Counted from the first letter of the stretch, positions 43,744-53,190 are shown. The stretch: DNA of 64,000 bases from Bacillota bacterium (GCA_023410475.1 JAEYPS010000025.1:124001-188000); one strand, 5' to 3'. Numbers and translations are program-made. Notes: generated by a model not told the origin, from the letters alone.

Positions 43744-45690
43744 ATGAGATCGTATAGAAAGCTTTTATCTGCGGCAGCTGCCCTTTTGCTCGTGCTGTCT
43801 TTATTGATGCCGACAGCTTTTGCGCAATCCGCGCAGCCCGCCCCCATACGCATATTATTCACGCACGATATGCATTCGTCGCTCGTGCCCGCTACGGTCG
43901 CTTCGCAAGACGGCGAGCTTGTTGAATCGGGCGGTTTCGCGCGGCTTACAACCGCGATAAAACAGGAGAAAGCGCAAAATCCCGAGGGAACGCTGCTGGT
44001 GGACGCGGGCGATTATTCCATGGGAACGCTATTCCAGACGCTCGAACTGACTGTGTCGCCCGAGCTTCGGCTCATGGGCATGATGGGCTACGATGCCGTG
44101 ACGGCTGGCAACCACGAGTTCGACTATACGAGCGCCGGGTTTGCGAGAAGCCTCAAGGCCGCTGCGCAAGGCGGCGGGCCTCTCCCCGCTTATGTGATGT
44201 CCAACACAACGCTTCCCGAGGAGGACAGCGCCGCCGAAGTTATAAGGCAGGCCATGAACGAATATGGCGTCAAGGAATACACCGTCGTTGAAAAGAACGG
44301 CGTCCGTATTGGCATATTCGGGCTTATGGGAGAGCAGGCCGACGCCAACGCTCCTATGGCGGTGCCCGCCGTTTTCGAGGACATAAAAGAGGCGTCAAAG
44401 CGAGTGGTCAAGATACTGAAAGAGCAGGAAGGCGTTGACCTTATCGTATGCCTGTCGCACTCGGGAACATGGGAAAACAAAAGCGAATCTGAGGACGAGC
44501 TGCTTGCCAAAGCCGTGCCCGATATAGACGTTATAATCAGTGGTCATACACACACCATACTGCATGAGCCCATAATCGTAGGCAATACGGTAATAGCGTC
44601 GTGCGGCGCCGACAGCGCGTACCTCGGCGTACTCGACATCGAATACGACGGCGGCTGGAGCGTTCAGGGCTACCGCCTGAGGAAAATAGACCCGACAATC
44701 AGCGACGACCCCGCGATCGCCGCGCAGATCGGCGAATACAGAGCGATGATAGACGAGTACCTTCTTAATTACGGTATGGGCTACGATCAGGTGATAGCGA
44801 CGTCTCCTTATCAGTTTGAAGACATATATTATATGTTCGATAACCCGGATAACTATATGCTGGGAGACATTACGTCCGACGCTTTTGTGCACGCCGTGAA
44901 GCAGACGGAAGGGGAAAACTACGAAACTATCGATGTGGCTGTCGTTCCCATGGGCACAATACGCGCGACTATAAACAAAGGCGATATAACGGTGGCCGAC
45001 GCGTTTAAGATACTGTCGCTCGGCACGGGGCCGGACGGGCTCGCGGGCTACCCTCTTATCTCGGTATACCTCAAGGGATGGGAGCTTAAAAACGTATGCG
45101 AGGTTGACGCCTCGATCTCTTCGATGCTGGGTGACGCGCAGCTGTTCATGTCGGGGATAGAATATACGTACAACCCAAACAGGCTGATATTCAACAAGGT
45201 AACGAACGCCGCGCTTGTAAGGGAAGACGGAAGCAGGGAGGAAATTGACCCTGAAAAGACATACCGCGTCGTCTGCGGCATATATTCGGGCCAGATGCTG
45301 TCGTATGTCAAGAGCAAGTCGTTCGGCATCGTATCGCTCACGCCCAAAGACAGGGGCGGAAACGAGATAACAGATTTTTATGCGCAGATTATATACGCCG
45401 ATAAAAACGGGCAGAAGCGCGAAATAAAGGAATGGGAAGCCGTTGCGGGTTATCTTATGTCTTATCCCGCGAAGGATGGTATAAGCGTCATACCACAAGC
45501 ATACTCAGCTGCCCAGAACAGAAAAATTGAGTTCGATTCCGCGAATATATTCGACCTGCTCGATAACCTCAACACGTTCGCGCTTATTGTGATAGGTGTC
45601 GTTATAGTGCTTCTTGCAGTTATCGCTCTCGTTATTTCCGCAATTGTCAGGCGGGCGCGGCGCAAGAGACGTGTTGCAATCAGAGCTTAA
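43744..45690 (+). CDS. Membrane-anchored 5'-nucleotidase / UshA-like metallophosphoesterase
   Basis: The 648-residue protein has a signal peptide (about 1-28), a metallophosphatase domain with FTHDMHSS, DAGDYSMG, GNHEFDY, LSHSGTW and GHTHT, and a 5_nucleotid_C domain (about 345-560; GDITSDAFVHA, VPMGTIRATINKGDIT). A single C-terminal membrane helix (about 618-638) is followed by a basic tail. It would hydrolyse nucleotides outside the cell. The resulting nucleosides or phosphate could feed deoxyribose catabolism elsewhere in the window, but that link is inference. CAGGAGG precedes the ATG. Confidence 0.92.
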   Translation: MRSYRKLLSAAAALLLVLSLLMPTAFAQSAQPAPIRILFTHDMHSSLVPATVASQDGELVESGGFARLTTAIKQEKAQNPEGTLLVDAGDYSMGTLFQTLELTVSPELRLMGMMGYDAVTAGNHEFDYTSAGFARSLKAAAQGGGPLPAYVMSNTTLPEEDSAAEVIRQAMNEYGVKEYTVVEKNGVRIGIFGLMGEQADANAPMAVPAVFEDIKEASKRVVKILKEQEGVDLIVCLSHSGTWENKSESEDELLAKAVPDIDVIISGHTHTILHEPIIVGNTVIASCGADSAYLGVLDIEYDGGWSVQGYRLRKIDPTISDDPAIAAQIGEYRAMIDEYLLNYGMGYDQVIATSPYQFEDIYYMFDNPDNYMLGDITSDAFVHAVKQTEGENYETIDVAVVPMGTIRATINKGDITVADAFKILSLGTGPDGLAGYPLISVYLKGWELKNVCEVDASISSMLGDAQLFMSGIEYTYNPNRLIFNKVTNAALVREDGSREEIDPEKTYRVVCGIYSGQMLSYVKSKSFGIVSLTPKDRGGNEITDFYAQIIYADKNGQKREIKEWEAVAGYLMSYPAKDGISVIPQAYSAAQNRKIEFDSANIFDLLDNLNTFALIVIGVVIVLLAVIALVISAIVRRARRKRRVAIRA

Positions 45691-45705
45691 TCGCTAAAAG
45701 ATACA

Positions 45706-45732
45706 CACCAAAAAGCCTCACGACTTTCGGTG
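45706..45732. repeat. Imperfect hairpin sharing sequence with 8296-8322
   Basis: CACC-A-AAAG pairs with CTTT-C-GGTG. AAAAAGCCTCACG is shared with the hairpin between the PPTase and NRPS genes. It precedes the true terminator. Confidence 0.4.
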
Positions 45733-45741
45733 GCTATGTAT

Positions 45742-45774
45742 AAAAGCAGCGGTTGTTTATGCTCCGCTGCTTTT
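45742..45774. terminator. Bidirectional terminator between the nucleotidase and glpK
   Basis: AAAAGCAGCGG (45742-45752) and CCGCTGCTTTT (45764-45774) form a perfect 11-bp stem; T-runs follow on the plus strand and a shorter one on the minus strand. Confidence 0.85.
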
Positions 45775-45797
45775 TTATGCCTTCTGTTACTTATGGA

Positions 45798-47300
45798 TTA
45801 TATGCCGCTGTCCTCCCAGCCCTTCGCGCGCTGCACAGCCTTTTTCCAGCCTGAACACAGCTTCTGCTTGTTCTCTTCCGGCATGCCCGGCTCAAACGCT
45901 TTCTCAAGCTGCCAGTCGCTTTTAATCTCCTCCGTGTCCTTCCACACGCCGACTGCGAGTCCGGCAAGATACACAGCGCCCATCGCGGTGCTTTCCTTTA
46001 TTTTGGGCCTGAGTACACCGCATCCCAGAATGTCGGACTGGAACTGCATCAGCACGTCGGATACGCTCGCTCCCCCGTCTACCTTGAGCTCTTTGAGCTC
46101 TATCCCGCTGTCGAGCCTCATAGCCTCAAACACATCCCGAGCCTGATACGCTATGCTCTCTATAGCCGCGCGCAGAAGGTGGTTTCTCCCCGACCCGCGC
46201 GTCAGTCCCACGATGGTGCCCCTGGCGTACATATCCCAGTAAGGAGCGCCGAGCCCCGTGAACGCGGGCACTATATACACTCCTGCCGTATCGGGCGTCT
46301 GCTCGGCGGCGGCGTCTATCTCGCGCACATGGCTTACCATCTTCAGTTCGTCGCGTATCCACTGCAGCGCAGCGCCAGCTATAAACACGCTGCCCTCCAA
46401 GGCGTAACACACCTTTCCGCCCTGCCCCCAGGCTATCGTGGTCAGCAGGTTGTTCTTTGACTCCACAGGCTTATCGCCCGTGTTCATCAGTATGAAACAG
46501 CCCGTACCGTATGTATTTTTCGCGCTTCCCTCGGCGAAGCAGTTCTGCCCGAAAAGCGCCGATTGCTGGTCGCCCGCAATACCCGCTATTGGTATGCCCT
46601 CTCCCATTACACCGGCGGTCAGCCCCGCTACTCCCGACGACGGCACGGCTTTGGGGAGCATCGGTTCGGGTATTCCGAATATATCAAGAAGCTCTTCGTC
46701 CCATTCAAGCATGTGAATATTAAACAGCATCGTGCGCGAAGCGTTCGTATAGTCAGTAACATGCAGCGCTCCGCCCGTCATGTTCCATATGAGCCATGTA
46801 TCCATCGTTCCCGCGAGAAGCGCTCCCTCAACAGCTTTCTCCCTCGCCCCGGGTATATTGTCGAGCATCCACTTTATCTTGCTCGCCGAAAAATAGGCGT
46901 CTATCACAAGCCCGGTCTTTTTCTTTATAACTTCCGCTTCTTTGCCGTTTTTCAGCGTTTCGCAGAAGTCTGCCGTCCTGCGGCACTGCCATACAATTGC
47001 GTTGTATATAGGCTTTCCCGTCTTCCTGTCCCACACTACCACAGTTTCGCGCTGGTTCGTTATGCCTATAACGGCGATGTCCTTAGCGGCAAGGCCGGCT
47101 TTTTCAAGAGCTTCCCGATACGTCTCAAGCTGGCACTGCCATATCTCTTGCGCGTCGTGCTCTACCCAACCCGGCTTAGGGTATATCTGCGTGAACTCCC
47201 TCTGACAGACTGAGATTATCTGCTTTTTACCCGCGTCGTATATCAGAGTACGGCAGGAAGTCGTACCCTGGTCGAAAGCCGCCAGTATCCTCTTGTCCAT
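45798..47300 (-). CDS. glpK: Glycerol kinase
   Basis: The 500-residue protein has the FGGY-kinase motifs of GlpK: FDQGTTSCRTLIYD (phosphate loop), the GWVEHDAQEIW segment, NAIVWQCRRTADFC, TGCFILMNTGD, and DGGASVSDVLMQFQSDILG. Length and sequence match bacterial glycerol kinases, which make sn-glycerol-3-phosphate from glycerol and ATP. No glycerol facilitator or GlpD is nearby. The AI-2E transporter gene lies 51 bases upstream on the same strand. Confidence 0.96.
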   Translation of the reverse strand: MDKRILAAFDQGTTSCRTLIYDAGKKQIISVCQREFTQIYPKPGWVEHDAQEIWQCQLETYREALEKAGLAAKDIAVIGITNQRETVVVWDRKTGKPIYNAIVWQCRRTADFCETLKNGKEAEVIKKKTGLVIDAYFSASKIKWMLDNIPGAREKAVEGALLAGTMDTWLIWNMTGGALHVTDYTNASRTMLFNIHMLEWDEELLDIFGIPEPMLPKAVPSSGVAGLTAGVMGEGIPIAGIAGDQQSALFGQNCFAEGSAKNTYGTGCFILMNTGDKPVESKNNLLTTIAWGQGGKVCYALEGSVFIAGAALQWIRDELKMVSHVREIDAAAEQTPDTAGVYIVPAFTGLGAPYWDMYARGTIVGLTRGSGRNHLLRAAIESIAYQARDVFEAMRLDSGIELKELKVDGGASVSDVLMQFQSDILGCGVLRPKIKESTAMGAVYLAGLAVGVWKDTEEIKSDWQLEKAFEPGMPEENKQKLCSGWKKAVQRAKGWEDSGI

Positions 47301-47351
47301 AACTTACCCCCTGTAATTAATTGAAGCGGAAAAAAACGCTCCGCGCCCGTT

Positions 47352-48614
47352 TCAGCTTTTATCCTCTTTTGTTTTTTTCGCTTTGCGCTTTTTCCTTGAA
47401 GTCCACTCGCGGAACCTTTGCATGCTCGCCTTGAATTCCTCCTCGCCTTTAAGCGCTCCGTTGTTCTTTTTGTATATCCAGTTCTTTAGCATTATCCTCA
47501 GCACTCCGAACAGAGGCGCGGCCACCAGCATACCCATTAGTCCGAACAACGCGCCCATAACTATTATTGAAAACATTATCCAGAAGCCGTTGAGCCCCAT
47601 AGACTCACCAAGCACCCGCGGCCCCACTATATTGCCGTCCACAAGCTGCAGCCCGACTATTATAATCAGCATATAAAGCGCGTAGACGGGTCCCGTCATA
47701 AAAGACAGCAGTATCGCGGGTATCGCGCCTATAAAAGGCCCGAACGTAGGTATCATATTCGTCACGGCTATTATAAGGCTTATAAGCGGGGCGTATTTGA
47801 AACCGAGTATCGTACAAAGAGTAAAGGCAATTATTCCTACCGCTAGCGAGCATATACCTTTGCCGACTATGAATCTGTAAAACATATCGTCGGTGATGTC
47901 GACGATGAACATAAGCCTGTAATGCAGTCCGCGGAACACGTTCTTTGACATGACCCTGAGCTGCCCTTTAAGCTCGTTCTTGAACAAAAGCATATACACA
48001 GAGAAGAATAGCCCCAATACGAAGTTGTATAAGAAACGCCCCGTATTTATTATAAAGCCAAGAAGCCAGCCGGTAAGGTCTTGAACGGCTTCCGTTATCT
48101 GCGACCAGAACTGAGATATTATTGCGCTTATTGAGTTTGTCCTTGTTGCGTCTATGCCCACAAATTCGAGCACCTGCGCTACGTTCTCGTTTTGGCTCGC
48201 TTCGTTCAGAAGAATATCCACCGACCGAGCGTACCCCGGAATCTCCTTTGTGATACCGACGACGCTCTCTATCACCCCCGGCACCATCACAGCGAGGAAC
48301 AGCACTATCAAACCTATGAATATCAAAAACGCGAAGAGCACTCCTATGGCGTGCGCCGCTTTATGGCGCTTTGAAAAAAAAGTTATCTTAGACAGCAGTC
48401 TTGTGAAAAAAGCGGACGGCCTTGCCAGCAGAAACGTTATAACAAAACCTATGATGACCGGTGAGAGTACGCGAAGTATGAAACTCAGCGCCGCAGTAAC
48501 GCTCTCAAAAACAAGTCCGATATTGTCGATGATGCTCATTATCGCGTAAAGTATAGCGGCCGAAACAACAACTGTTACGGCAATCCTGATATATGTGTTC
48601 TGTATCTTTTTCAA
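47352..48614 (-). CDS. AI-2E-family transporter (PerM/YdbI-like)
   Basis: The 420-residue membrane protein has about eight helices, the central soluble domain, and family motifs near the C-terminus: TNMIPTFGPFIGAIPAILLSF, GNIVGPRVLGESMGLNGFWIM and GMLVAAPLFGVLRIML. Members include putative autoinducer exporters and Na/H antiporters. The substrate here is unknown. The C-terminal tail is very basic. A glpK gene follows. Confidence 0.9.
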   Translation of the reverse strand: MKKIQNTYIRIAVTVVVSAAILYAIMSIIDNIGLVFESVTAALSFILRVLSPVIIGFVITFLLARPSAFFTRLLSKITFFSKRHKAAHAIGVLFAFLIFIGLIVLFLAVMVPGVIESVVGITKEIPGYARSVDILLNEASQNENVAQVLEFVGIDATRTNSISAIISQFWSQITEAVQDLTGWLLGFIINTGRFLYNFVLGLFFSVYMLLFKNELKGQLRVMSKNVFRGLHYRLMFIVDITDDMFYRFIVGKGICSLAVGIIAFTLCTILGFKYAPLISLIIAVTNMIPTFGPFIGAIPAILLSFMTGPVYALYMLIIIVGLQLVDGNIVGPRVLGESMGLNGFWIMFSIIVMGALFGLMGMLVAAPLFGVLRIMLKNWIYKKNNGALKGEEEFKASMQRFREWTSRKKRKAKKTKEDKS

Positions 48615-48945
48615 CGTGTCTTCTCCCGCCGTGCCCGCATGGAATTATTCTACAATATTATCAGTGAGGTTACAACAAGCTGTTGCGCATTATCCAACAT
48701 AAAACAAATACCGCCCCTAAGGGCGGCTCAGGCTGTCGATACAGGCTTCCATGCCTCCCTCGGATGAGGGAGGTGGCACGAAGTGGCGGAGGGAGCGAGC
48801 ATTTTAAGCCGTTTTCCCTCCAATCACATATCGGTGACAGCCCCTCGTATGAGGGAGCTGTTTTTTTAATACTCGTACCCACCACGCAGGGTACTAATAT
48901 CATATTTAAGCTACATTTTATCTTTACGACAGCGAGTACCGTAAT
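48615..48945. repeat. Intergenic region with a MITE-like repeat and hairpins
   Basis: The 331 bases contain no gene. A unit from 48731 to 48842 is bounded by imperfect inverted ends (GGCTGTCGATA at 48731 and TATCGGTGACAGCC at 48829) and contains CCTCCCTC-GGAT-GAGGGAGG followed by GGCACGAAGTGGCGGAGGGAG. This resembles small intergenic repeats common in gut Clostridia. A stem CCGCCC/GGGCGG lies at 48711-48726, and CCCTC-GTAT-GAGGG with a T-run at 48843-48868 can end plus-strand transcription. No target-site duplication was identified. Confidence 0.6.
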
Positions 48946-50418
48946 CTATTCCGTAGGATCTGGCGTTGGCGCGGCTGTGGGCGCCGGCGTCGGCGTCGCT
49001 GTGGGAGCGGGCGTCGGAGTCGCTGTGGGCGCCGGCGTCGGCGTGGCCGTGGGCGCGGGCGTCGGCGTTATCGTGGGCTTTGGCGTTGAGGCTGCGGTGT
49101 GCGCCGGCGGGGGCGTTGCCGCAGCCGTTTTCGTTGGAGCGGGCGTTGCGGCGGGCCTGGGCGCTGCGGTCGGCTCGGCTGTTTCCGCGGGCTCCTCGGA
49201 TTCGGAATAATCCGGCGTTTCTTCCGGCGTTTCTACAGGACAAACGGGCTCCTGCGCTTCAGGAGTTTCGGTTTCGAAATCATATTCATTCTCGATCTGC
49301 GTATCCTTGGGATCATCCGCTATTGCTATCGGCATTGTCAGTGCCGGCTTGTCAAAAACGGGTCCGCCGCCGCTGTGAGAGATCAAAAATACGAGCACGG
49401 CGATGACAGCCGCAAGCCCCATACCGCCAAGTATTATGACTCGCCGGGTTTTTTTAGCGCCCGGCATGCTGCGGTCTGTTTTCGAAGAATAAGCGCCGCG
49501 CTTAGTCACCGCTTTTTTAGCCTTTACCGAGCGCTCCTTATCCTGTTTGCGCCGCATCCTGCTCTGAGGAGGAGCAAACTGCTCATTGATGTTTTCAGCC
49601 GGGCGCTGAGACGCGGACATCTTGCGCTTTTCCAGTATCTCAGAGCGGGAAATAAGCTTTGAGCCGTCAGGCACGTTCTGCGTTTTAATCGTCTGCGTAT
49701 GCGAATTCACCGAGCTGCCGTAAGGACTTGCAAGCCCGGGTGACTTCGCGCTTTGCCTCGTCGGCTCTTTATGTGCTGCACGTGAATTTTCATACCGTCC
49801 GCGTGAACCTGTCGATGATGAAGCCTTCACGCGCCCGGCTGCCGATGGCTCGGCTTTATGCCGCGATCCGCCGCCCTCGCGGGTTGCTTCGCCGCGGTAC
49901 TGTTCCTCCGAACGTGCGCGAGAACCAATCAAAGAAACGGGCCTTACGCGCCCTCTTTCGGCCTGAGGCGTCATACTGACTACCCTTTCACGGGCTGGCT
50001 CAGCGCTCCTGGATGTTTCTCCTAAACGCGAATGAATATCAGTTCGTCTACCAGGTGCTCTTTTACTTAAAGACGCTCCGAATTGATCTTGCACATCATC
50101 ATAGTAATCGTCGTCAGCAAAACCGGAGGGTGTTTCGCGAGTTTCCCCGGTGAAACCGTCCGAATATGGCTGATCGTAGGCGTCATATATGTATCTATTG
50201 CGACGCGCGCTGTAAATATCTTCTTTTTCAGAATATGGTGAACTTGCGCTGATTACGCGTGATCTGCCGGACAGACTTTCTTCTGTTTTGTAACCGTCTG
50301 CCGGTTTGTTCAGCGCATGCGCCTTTACATCCAGATTATCCGAACCCGGAAGTAATCTATAATCAGGCCTTCTGCCAGGCCTTTTTTTCGGTGAATATGC
50401 CGCTGTCTTTCTGAGCAT
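48946..50418 (-). CDS. Single-pass membrane protein with Pro/Thr repeat tail
   Basis: The 490-residue protein has a long basic, Ser/Arg-rich, probably disordered N-terminal region (1-325), one membrane helix (about 326-350; RRVIILGGMGLAAVIAVLVFL), then an acidic, Pro/Thr/Glu-rich exterior region. It ends in repeats of an 8-residue PTPAPTAT-type unit. The orientation suggests a cytoplasmic N-terminus and an extended surface stalk. I recognise no enzymatic domain. I chose the ATG at 50418 because AAAGGAGTG precedes it; the frame extends 15 codons further upstream. Confidence 0.75.
   Translation of the reverse strand: MLRKTAAYSPKKRPGRRPDYRLLPGSDNLDVKAHALNKPADGYKTEESLSGRSRVISASSPYSEKEDIYSARRNRYIYDAYDQPYSDGFTGETRETPSGFADDDYYDDVQDQFGASLSKRAPGRRTDIHSRLGETSRSAEPARERVVSMTPQAERGRVRPVSLIGSRARSEEQYRGEATREGGGSRHKAEPSAAGRVKASSSTGSRGRYENSRAAHKEPTRQSAKSPGLASPYGSSVNSHTQTIKTQNVPDGSKLISRSEILEKRKMSASQRPAENINEQFAPPQSRMRRKQDKERSVKAKKAVTKRGAYSSKTDRSMPGAKKTRRVIILGGMGLAAVIAVLVFLISHSGGGPVFDKPALTMPIAIADDPKDTQIENEYDFETETPEAQEPVCPVETPEETPDYSESEEPAETAEPTAAPRPAATPAPTKTAAATPPPAHTAASTPKPTITPTPAPTATPTPAPTATPTPAPTATPTPAPTAAPTPDPTE
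48968..49070. repeat. 24-bp tandem repeats coding the PTPAPTAT tail
   Basis: About four copies of a 24-bp unit, with synonymous differences between copies, encode the C-terminal Pro/Thr/Ala repeats of the surface protein. Copy-number variation between strains is likely. Confidence 0.75.
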
Positions 50419-50589
50419 AGCTTGCACTCCTTTGCTAAGTCCATATGTTTCTGTGCATATCATAACCTATCAACAGCTCAAAGTCAAACTTTCGTAATAT
50501 TATCGTAATTTTTATGTAACATAATCCAATTGTGCTTTTTTCTCTCTTTATAATGAAAATAACGGGAAAGCAGTGCCAAAAAAAGCAGT

Positions 50590-50613
50590 AAAAAAACCGC
50601 GCTTTTGGCGCGG
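50590..50613 (-). terminator. Terminator of the malic enzyme gene
   Basis: CCGCGC (50597-50602) pairs with GCGCGG (50608-50613). On the minus strand the stem is followed by a run of seven T. An 18-bp direct repeat (CGGCTTTTATGCTTTATA at 50611 and 50633) flanks it. Confidence 0.75.
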
Positions 50614-50690
50614 CTTTTATGCTTTATATAAGCGGCTTTTATGCTTTATAAAATATGTAATCAAATTTTCAAAGATGCTCAACGGGTTTT

Positions 50691-51863
50691 CTATATCCTT
50701 GCAACGCCGCTCTTTCTCGCGGCCTCGGCCACGGCGCTTGCCACGCTGGGGCCTACCCTCTCGTCGAACGGCGCGGGTATCACATACTCGCTCGTAAGCT
50801 CATCGTCGCCGACAAGCCCGGCAAGAGCGTACGCCGCGGCTATCTTCATATCGTCGTTTATATCTCTTGCCCGTACATCCAACGCCCCGCGGAATATGCC
50901 CGGAAACGCGAGTACGTTGTTTATCTGGTTCGCAAAGTCGCTCCTGCCCGTGCCGACGACGCTGGCTCCCGCCTGTTTTGCGATATCCGGCATTATCTCA
51001 GGCACAGGGTTGCTCATCGCGAATATTATAGGACTCTTGTTCATGCTTTCAACCATCTCTTTTGTCACTATTCCGGGCGCCGAAACACCTATAAATACGT
51101 CAGCGCCCTTCATGGCGTCAGCGAGGCTCCCTTTTACCATAAGCCTGTTGCTGATCTTTGCCATCTGCTGTTTGAACGGGTTCATGCCTTCCCTGCCTTC
51201 ATATATCGCTCCCTTGCTGTCGCAAAGAATTACGTTTTTAAGCCCCATGCTCATAAGCAGATTCGTCACGGCGACTCCCGCCGCTCCCGCTCCCGACACG
51301 ACGGCGTACTGCTCCGAGAGATTTCTTCCCGTCAGCCTCATGGCGTTTATCATAGCGGCAGCGGTAACCACCGCCGTTCCGTGCTGGTCGTCGTGAAATA
51401 TCGGTATGTCGCACTTCTCTTTAAGCTTCTGCTCTATTTCAAAACACTCCGGCGCGGCTATGTCTTCAAGGTTGATCCCGCCGAAACTGCCTGATATTCG
51501 ATACACCGTATCGACTATCTCATCGACGTCTTTTGAGTTGACGCACAGCGGAAAAGCGTCTACGTCTCCGAAGGCCTTGAACAATACGCATTTTCCTTCC
51601 ATAACGGGCATACCTGCCTCAGGGCCGATATCGCCGAGCCCTAGCACCGCCGTTCCGTTCGTAACAACGGCCACAAGGTTCCACCGGCGCGTTAAATCGT
51701 AGCTTTTCGATATGTCCTTTTGTATCTCTAGGCACGGCTGCGCTACGCCCGGCGTGTAAGCGAGAGACAAATCGTCCTTGCTCTTTACAGGCATCTTTGC
51801 CACTACCTCTATCTTGCCCTTCCACTCATAATGAAGCCTCAAGCTCTCTTTACTGTAATCCAT
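50691..51863 (-). CDS. NAD(P)-dependent malic enzyme (oxaloacetate-decarboxylating type)
   Basis: The 390-residue enzyme has SLAYTPGVAQPCLEI, NGTAVLGLGDIGPEAGMPVMEGK, HDDQHGTAVVTAAAMINAMR (metal site), GAGAAGVAVTNLL (dinucleotide fold), and ALANPVPEI-like FAMSNPVPEIMPDIA. The short form without a phosphotransacetylase domain fits the Bacillus YtsJ/MaeA-type enzymes. It converts malate to pyruvate and CO2. It stands alone, ending in a terminator. Confidence 0.95.
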   Translation of the reverse strand: MDYSKESLRLHYEWKGKIEVVAKMPVKSKDDLSLAYTPGVAQPCLEIQKDISKSYDLTRRWNLVAVVTNGTAVLGLGDIGPEAGMPVMEGKCVLFKAFGDVDAFPLCVNSKDVDEIVDTVYRISGSFGGINLEDIAAPECFEIEQKLKEKCDIPIFHDDQHGTAVVTAAAMINAMRLTGRNLSEQYAVVSGAGAAGVAVTNLLMSMGLKNVILCDSKGAIYEGREGMNPFKQQMAKISNRLMVKGSLADAMKGADVFIGVSAPGIVTKEMVESMNKSPIIFAMSNPVPEIMPDIAKQAGASVVGTGRSDFANQINNVLAFPGIFRGALDVRARDINDDMKIAAAYALAGLVGDDELTSEYVIPAPFDERVGPSVASAVAEAARKSGVARI

Positions 51864-51978
51864 TTAAATTCCTCACTGCTTATTATTGAAAACGCTATCA
51901 GCATTATATTATTTTGCAGCCTATATGCCAACAACTAATTGCGAAAGCTTTGTATTCAGATGTGATATAAAATAAATA

Positions 51979-52023
51979 GGGATCGGGCAGCAAAGAATAA
52001 TATCTTTGATTTGCGCCGATCCC
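51979..52023 (-). terminator. Probable terminator of the microcompartment operon
   Basis: GGGATCGG (51979-51986) pairs with CCGATCCC (52016-52023), with an inner CAAAG/CTTTG stem. On the minus strand TATTTATTTTA follows. It lies about 110 bases beyond the last gene of the locus, and nothing else was found between 51864 and 52131 apart from a small AAGCC/GGCTT stem. Confidence 0.6.
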
Positions 52024-52131
52024 TTAAATTATATTGATTATATCAATGAAGAGGCCGCCATTAACATCCATAAGCCTTTTTGGCTTTAAGACATCATATA
52101 CATAATCTAAAACAGTTGTTTCCCATGTGCG

Positions 52132-52869
52132 TTACTTTGCCTGTTCTGTAACGATGCTAACCGACGCGCTGCATCCGAACCTCTGCGCGCCCGCTGCCAT
52201 AAGCTCCCTGACAAATTTCGCGTCCTTTATGCCACCGTCAATCTTTATGCCTGTCTTGTCCCCGATAACCGAGCGCACAAACCTTACGTCCTCGGAGCAC
52301 GCCTTCTTGCCGGTAAGCGCGTTCGATATCTTAATGAAATCCACTCCGCACTGCACGGCTATGCCGAGCGCCCTTTGCTTCTCGTCGTCCGTCAGAAGCC
52401 CCTGCTCGTATATAGCCTTTATCTTCGCCCTGCCTCCCGCGACACTCACCATCTCTAAGAGGTCTTTTCTTGCTCCCTCGAAGTCCCCCGACTTTACTGC
52501 CGTTATCATCATCGAAACGTCAAGCTCCGTCGCGCCGTTCATTATACACTCGCGTATCTCGGCACACTTTGCCTTCGTGGACGCCGCTCCGTGCGGGAAC
52601 CCGACAGCGGTGCAAACAGCGACGCCGCTGCCGCGCAGCAGCCCTGCAGCCATGCTCACGTAATACGGCGAAACGCACACGTTCGCGAACCCGTATTTTT
52701 TCGCTTCCTCGCAGCCCTTGCGGATAAAATCCGCCGAGGCGTCGGGGTTCAAAAGCGAATGCTCTATCGTACCCGCCAGCTCAGAGGCGCTCTTTTGAGG
52801 CGCGGCCTGCCTGCCAAGCTGCGCGTACACTTCTTCAGTCACCCGCGCCACTATTCTTTCTATATCCAA
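52132..52869 (-). CDS. Diverged DeoC-family aldolase with BMC targeting-like N-terminus
   Basis: The 245-residue protein aligns with DeoC over its length: TIEHSLLNPDAS, GFANVCVSPYYV, AVGFPHGAAST, ELDVSMMITAV (Asp kept), a Lys in DFIKISNALTG near 179 and GIKIDGGIKD. The catalytic-loop sequence SNALTGKK replaces the usual TSTGFGKGGAT, and KIDGG replaces KASGG, so it may use a different substrate or be impaired. The amphipathic helix DIERIVARVTEEVYAQLG followed by a Pro/Ala/Ser linker resembles encapsulation peptides. It is the last gene of the BMC operon. The start is TTG. Confidence 0.85.
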   Translation of the reverse strand: MDIERIVARVTEEVYAQLGRQAAPQKSASELAGTIEHSLLNPDASADFIRKGCEEAKKYGFANVCVSPYYVSMAAGLLRGSGVAVCTAVGFPHGAASTKAKCAEIRECIMNGATELDVSMMITAVKSGDFEGARKDLLEMVSVAGGRAKIKAIYEQGLLTDDEKQRALGIAVQCGVDFIKISNALTGKKACSEDVRFVRSVIGDKTGIKIDGGIKDAKFVRELMAAGAQRFGCSASVSIVTEQAK

Positions 52870-52882
52870 AATATCACCCGCC

Positions 52883-53176
52883 TTATTGTTTAGCGAACCT
52901 TAACTCACCGCCCACAGAGCAGTGGTCTATGACCCCGCAGATAGTCCAGTCGGCGATAAGCTCGTCGTCGCCGAAAAACATCTTCGCGGCGCCTCCGTCG
53001 ACGTTCACGAGCACGATATCGCCCGGCCCCGAGTCGGCGCCGTCAAACGCTATCTCCCGCGGCCCGAGAGGCTTCCCATCAAGCCCTATGAACTCGATTA
53101 TCATCAGCTTGTGACCCGCGAACTTATGATTTTTTACCGTGGATACGACGTTTCCCACGACCTTCGCTATCTTCAA
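52883..53176 (-). CDS. BMC vertex protein, EutN/CcmL family (BMC-P), copy 1
   Basis: The 97-residue protein has the EutN/CcmL pattern: MKIAKVVGNVVSTVKNHKFAGHKLMIIEF, an AFDGADSGPGDIVLVNVDGGAA core, and ADWTICGVIDHCSV. These proteins form pentamers that close the vertices of microcompartment shells. It is placed between a BMC-H gene and the last DeoC gene. Three BMC-P genes are present in the locus. Confidence 0.93.
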   Translation of the reverse strand: MKIAKVVGNVVSTVKNHKFAGHKLMIIEFIGLDGKPLGPREIAFDGADSGPGDIVLVNVDGGAAKMFFGDDELIADWTICGVIDHCSVGGELRFAKQ

Positions 53177-53190
53177 TCCACTGCTCTCCC

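Noticed and set aside
48968..49070. CRISPR-like array
   Set aside because: The 24-bp repeats have no spacers and encode a Pro/Thr repeat in frame.
52061..52131. Additional gene between the malic enzyme and the BMC operon
   Set aside because: Only a small AAGCC/GGCTT stem and AT-rich sequence are seen; no open frame with a ribosome site.
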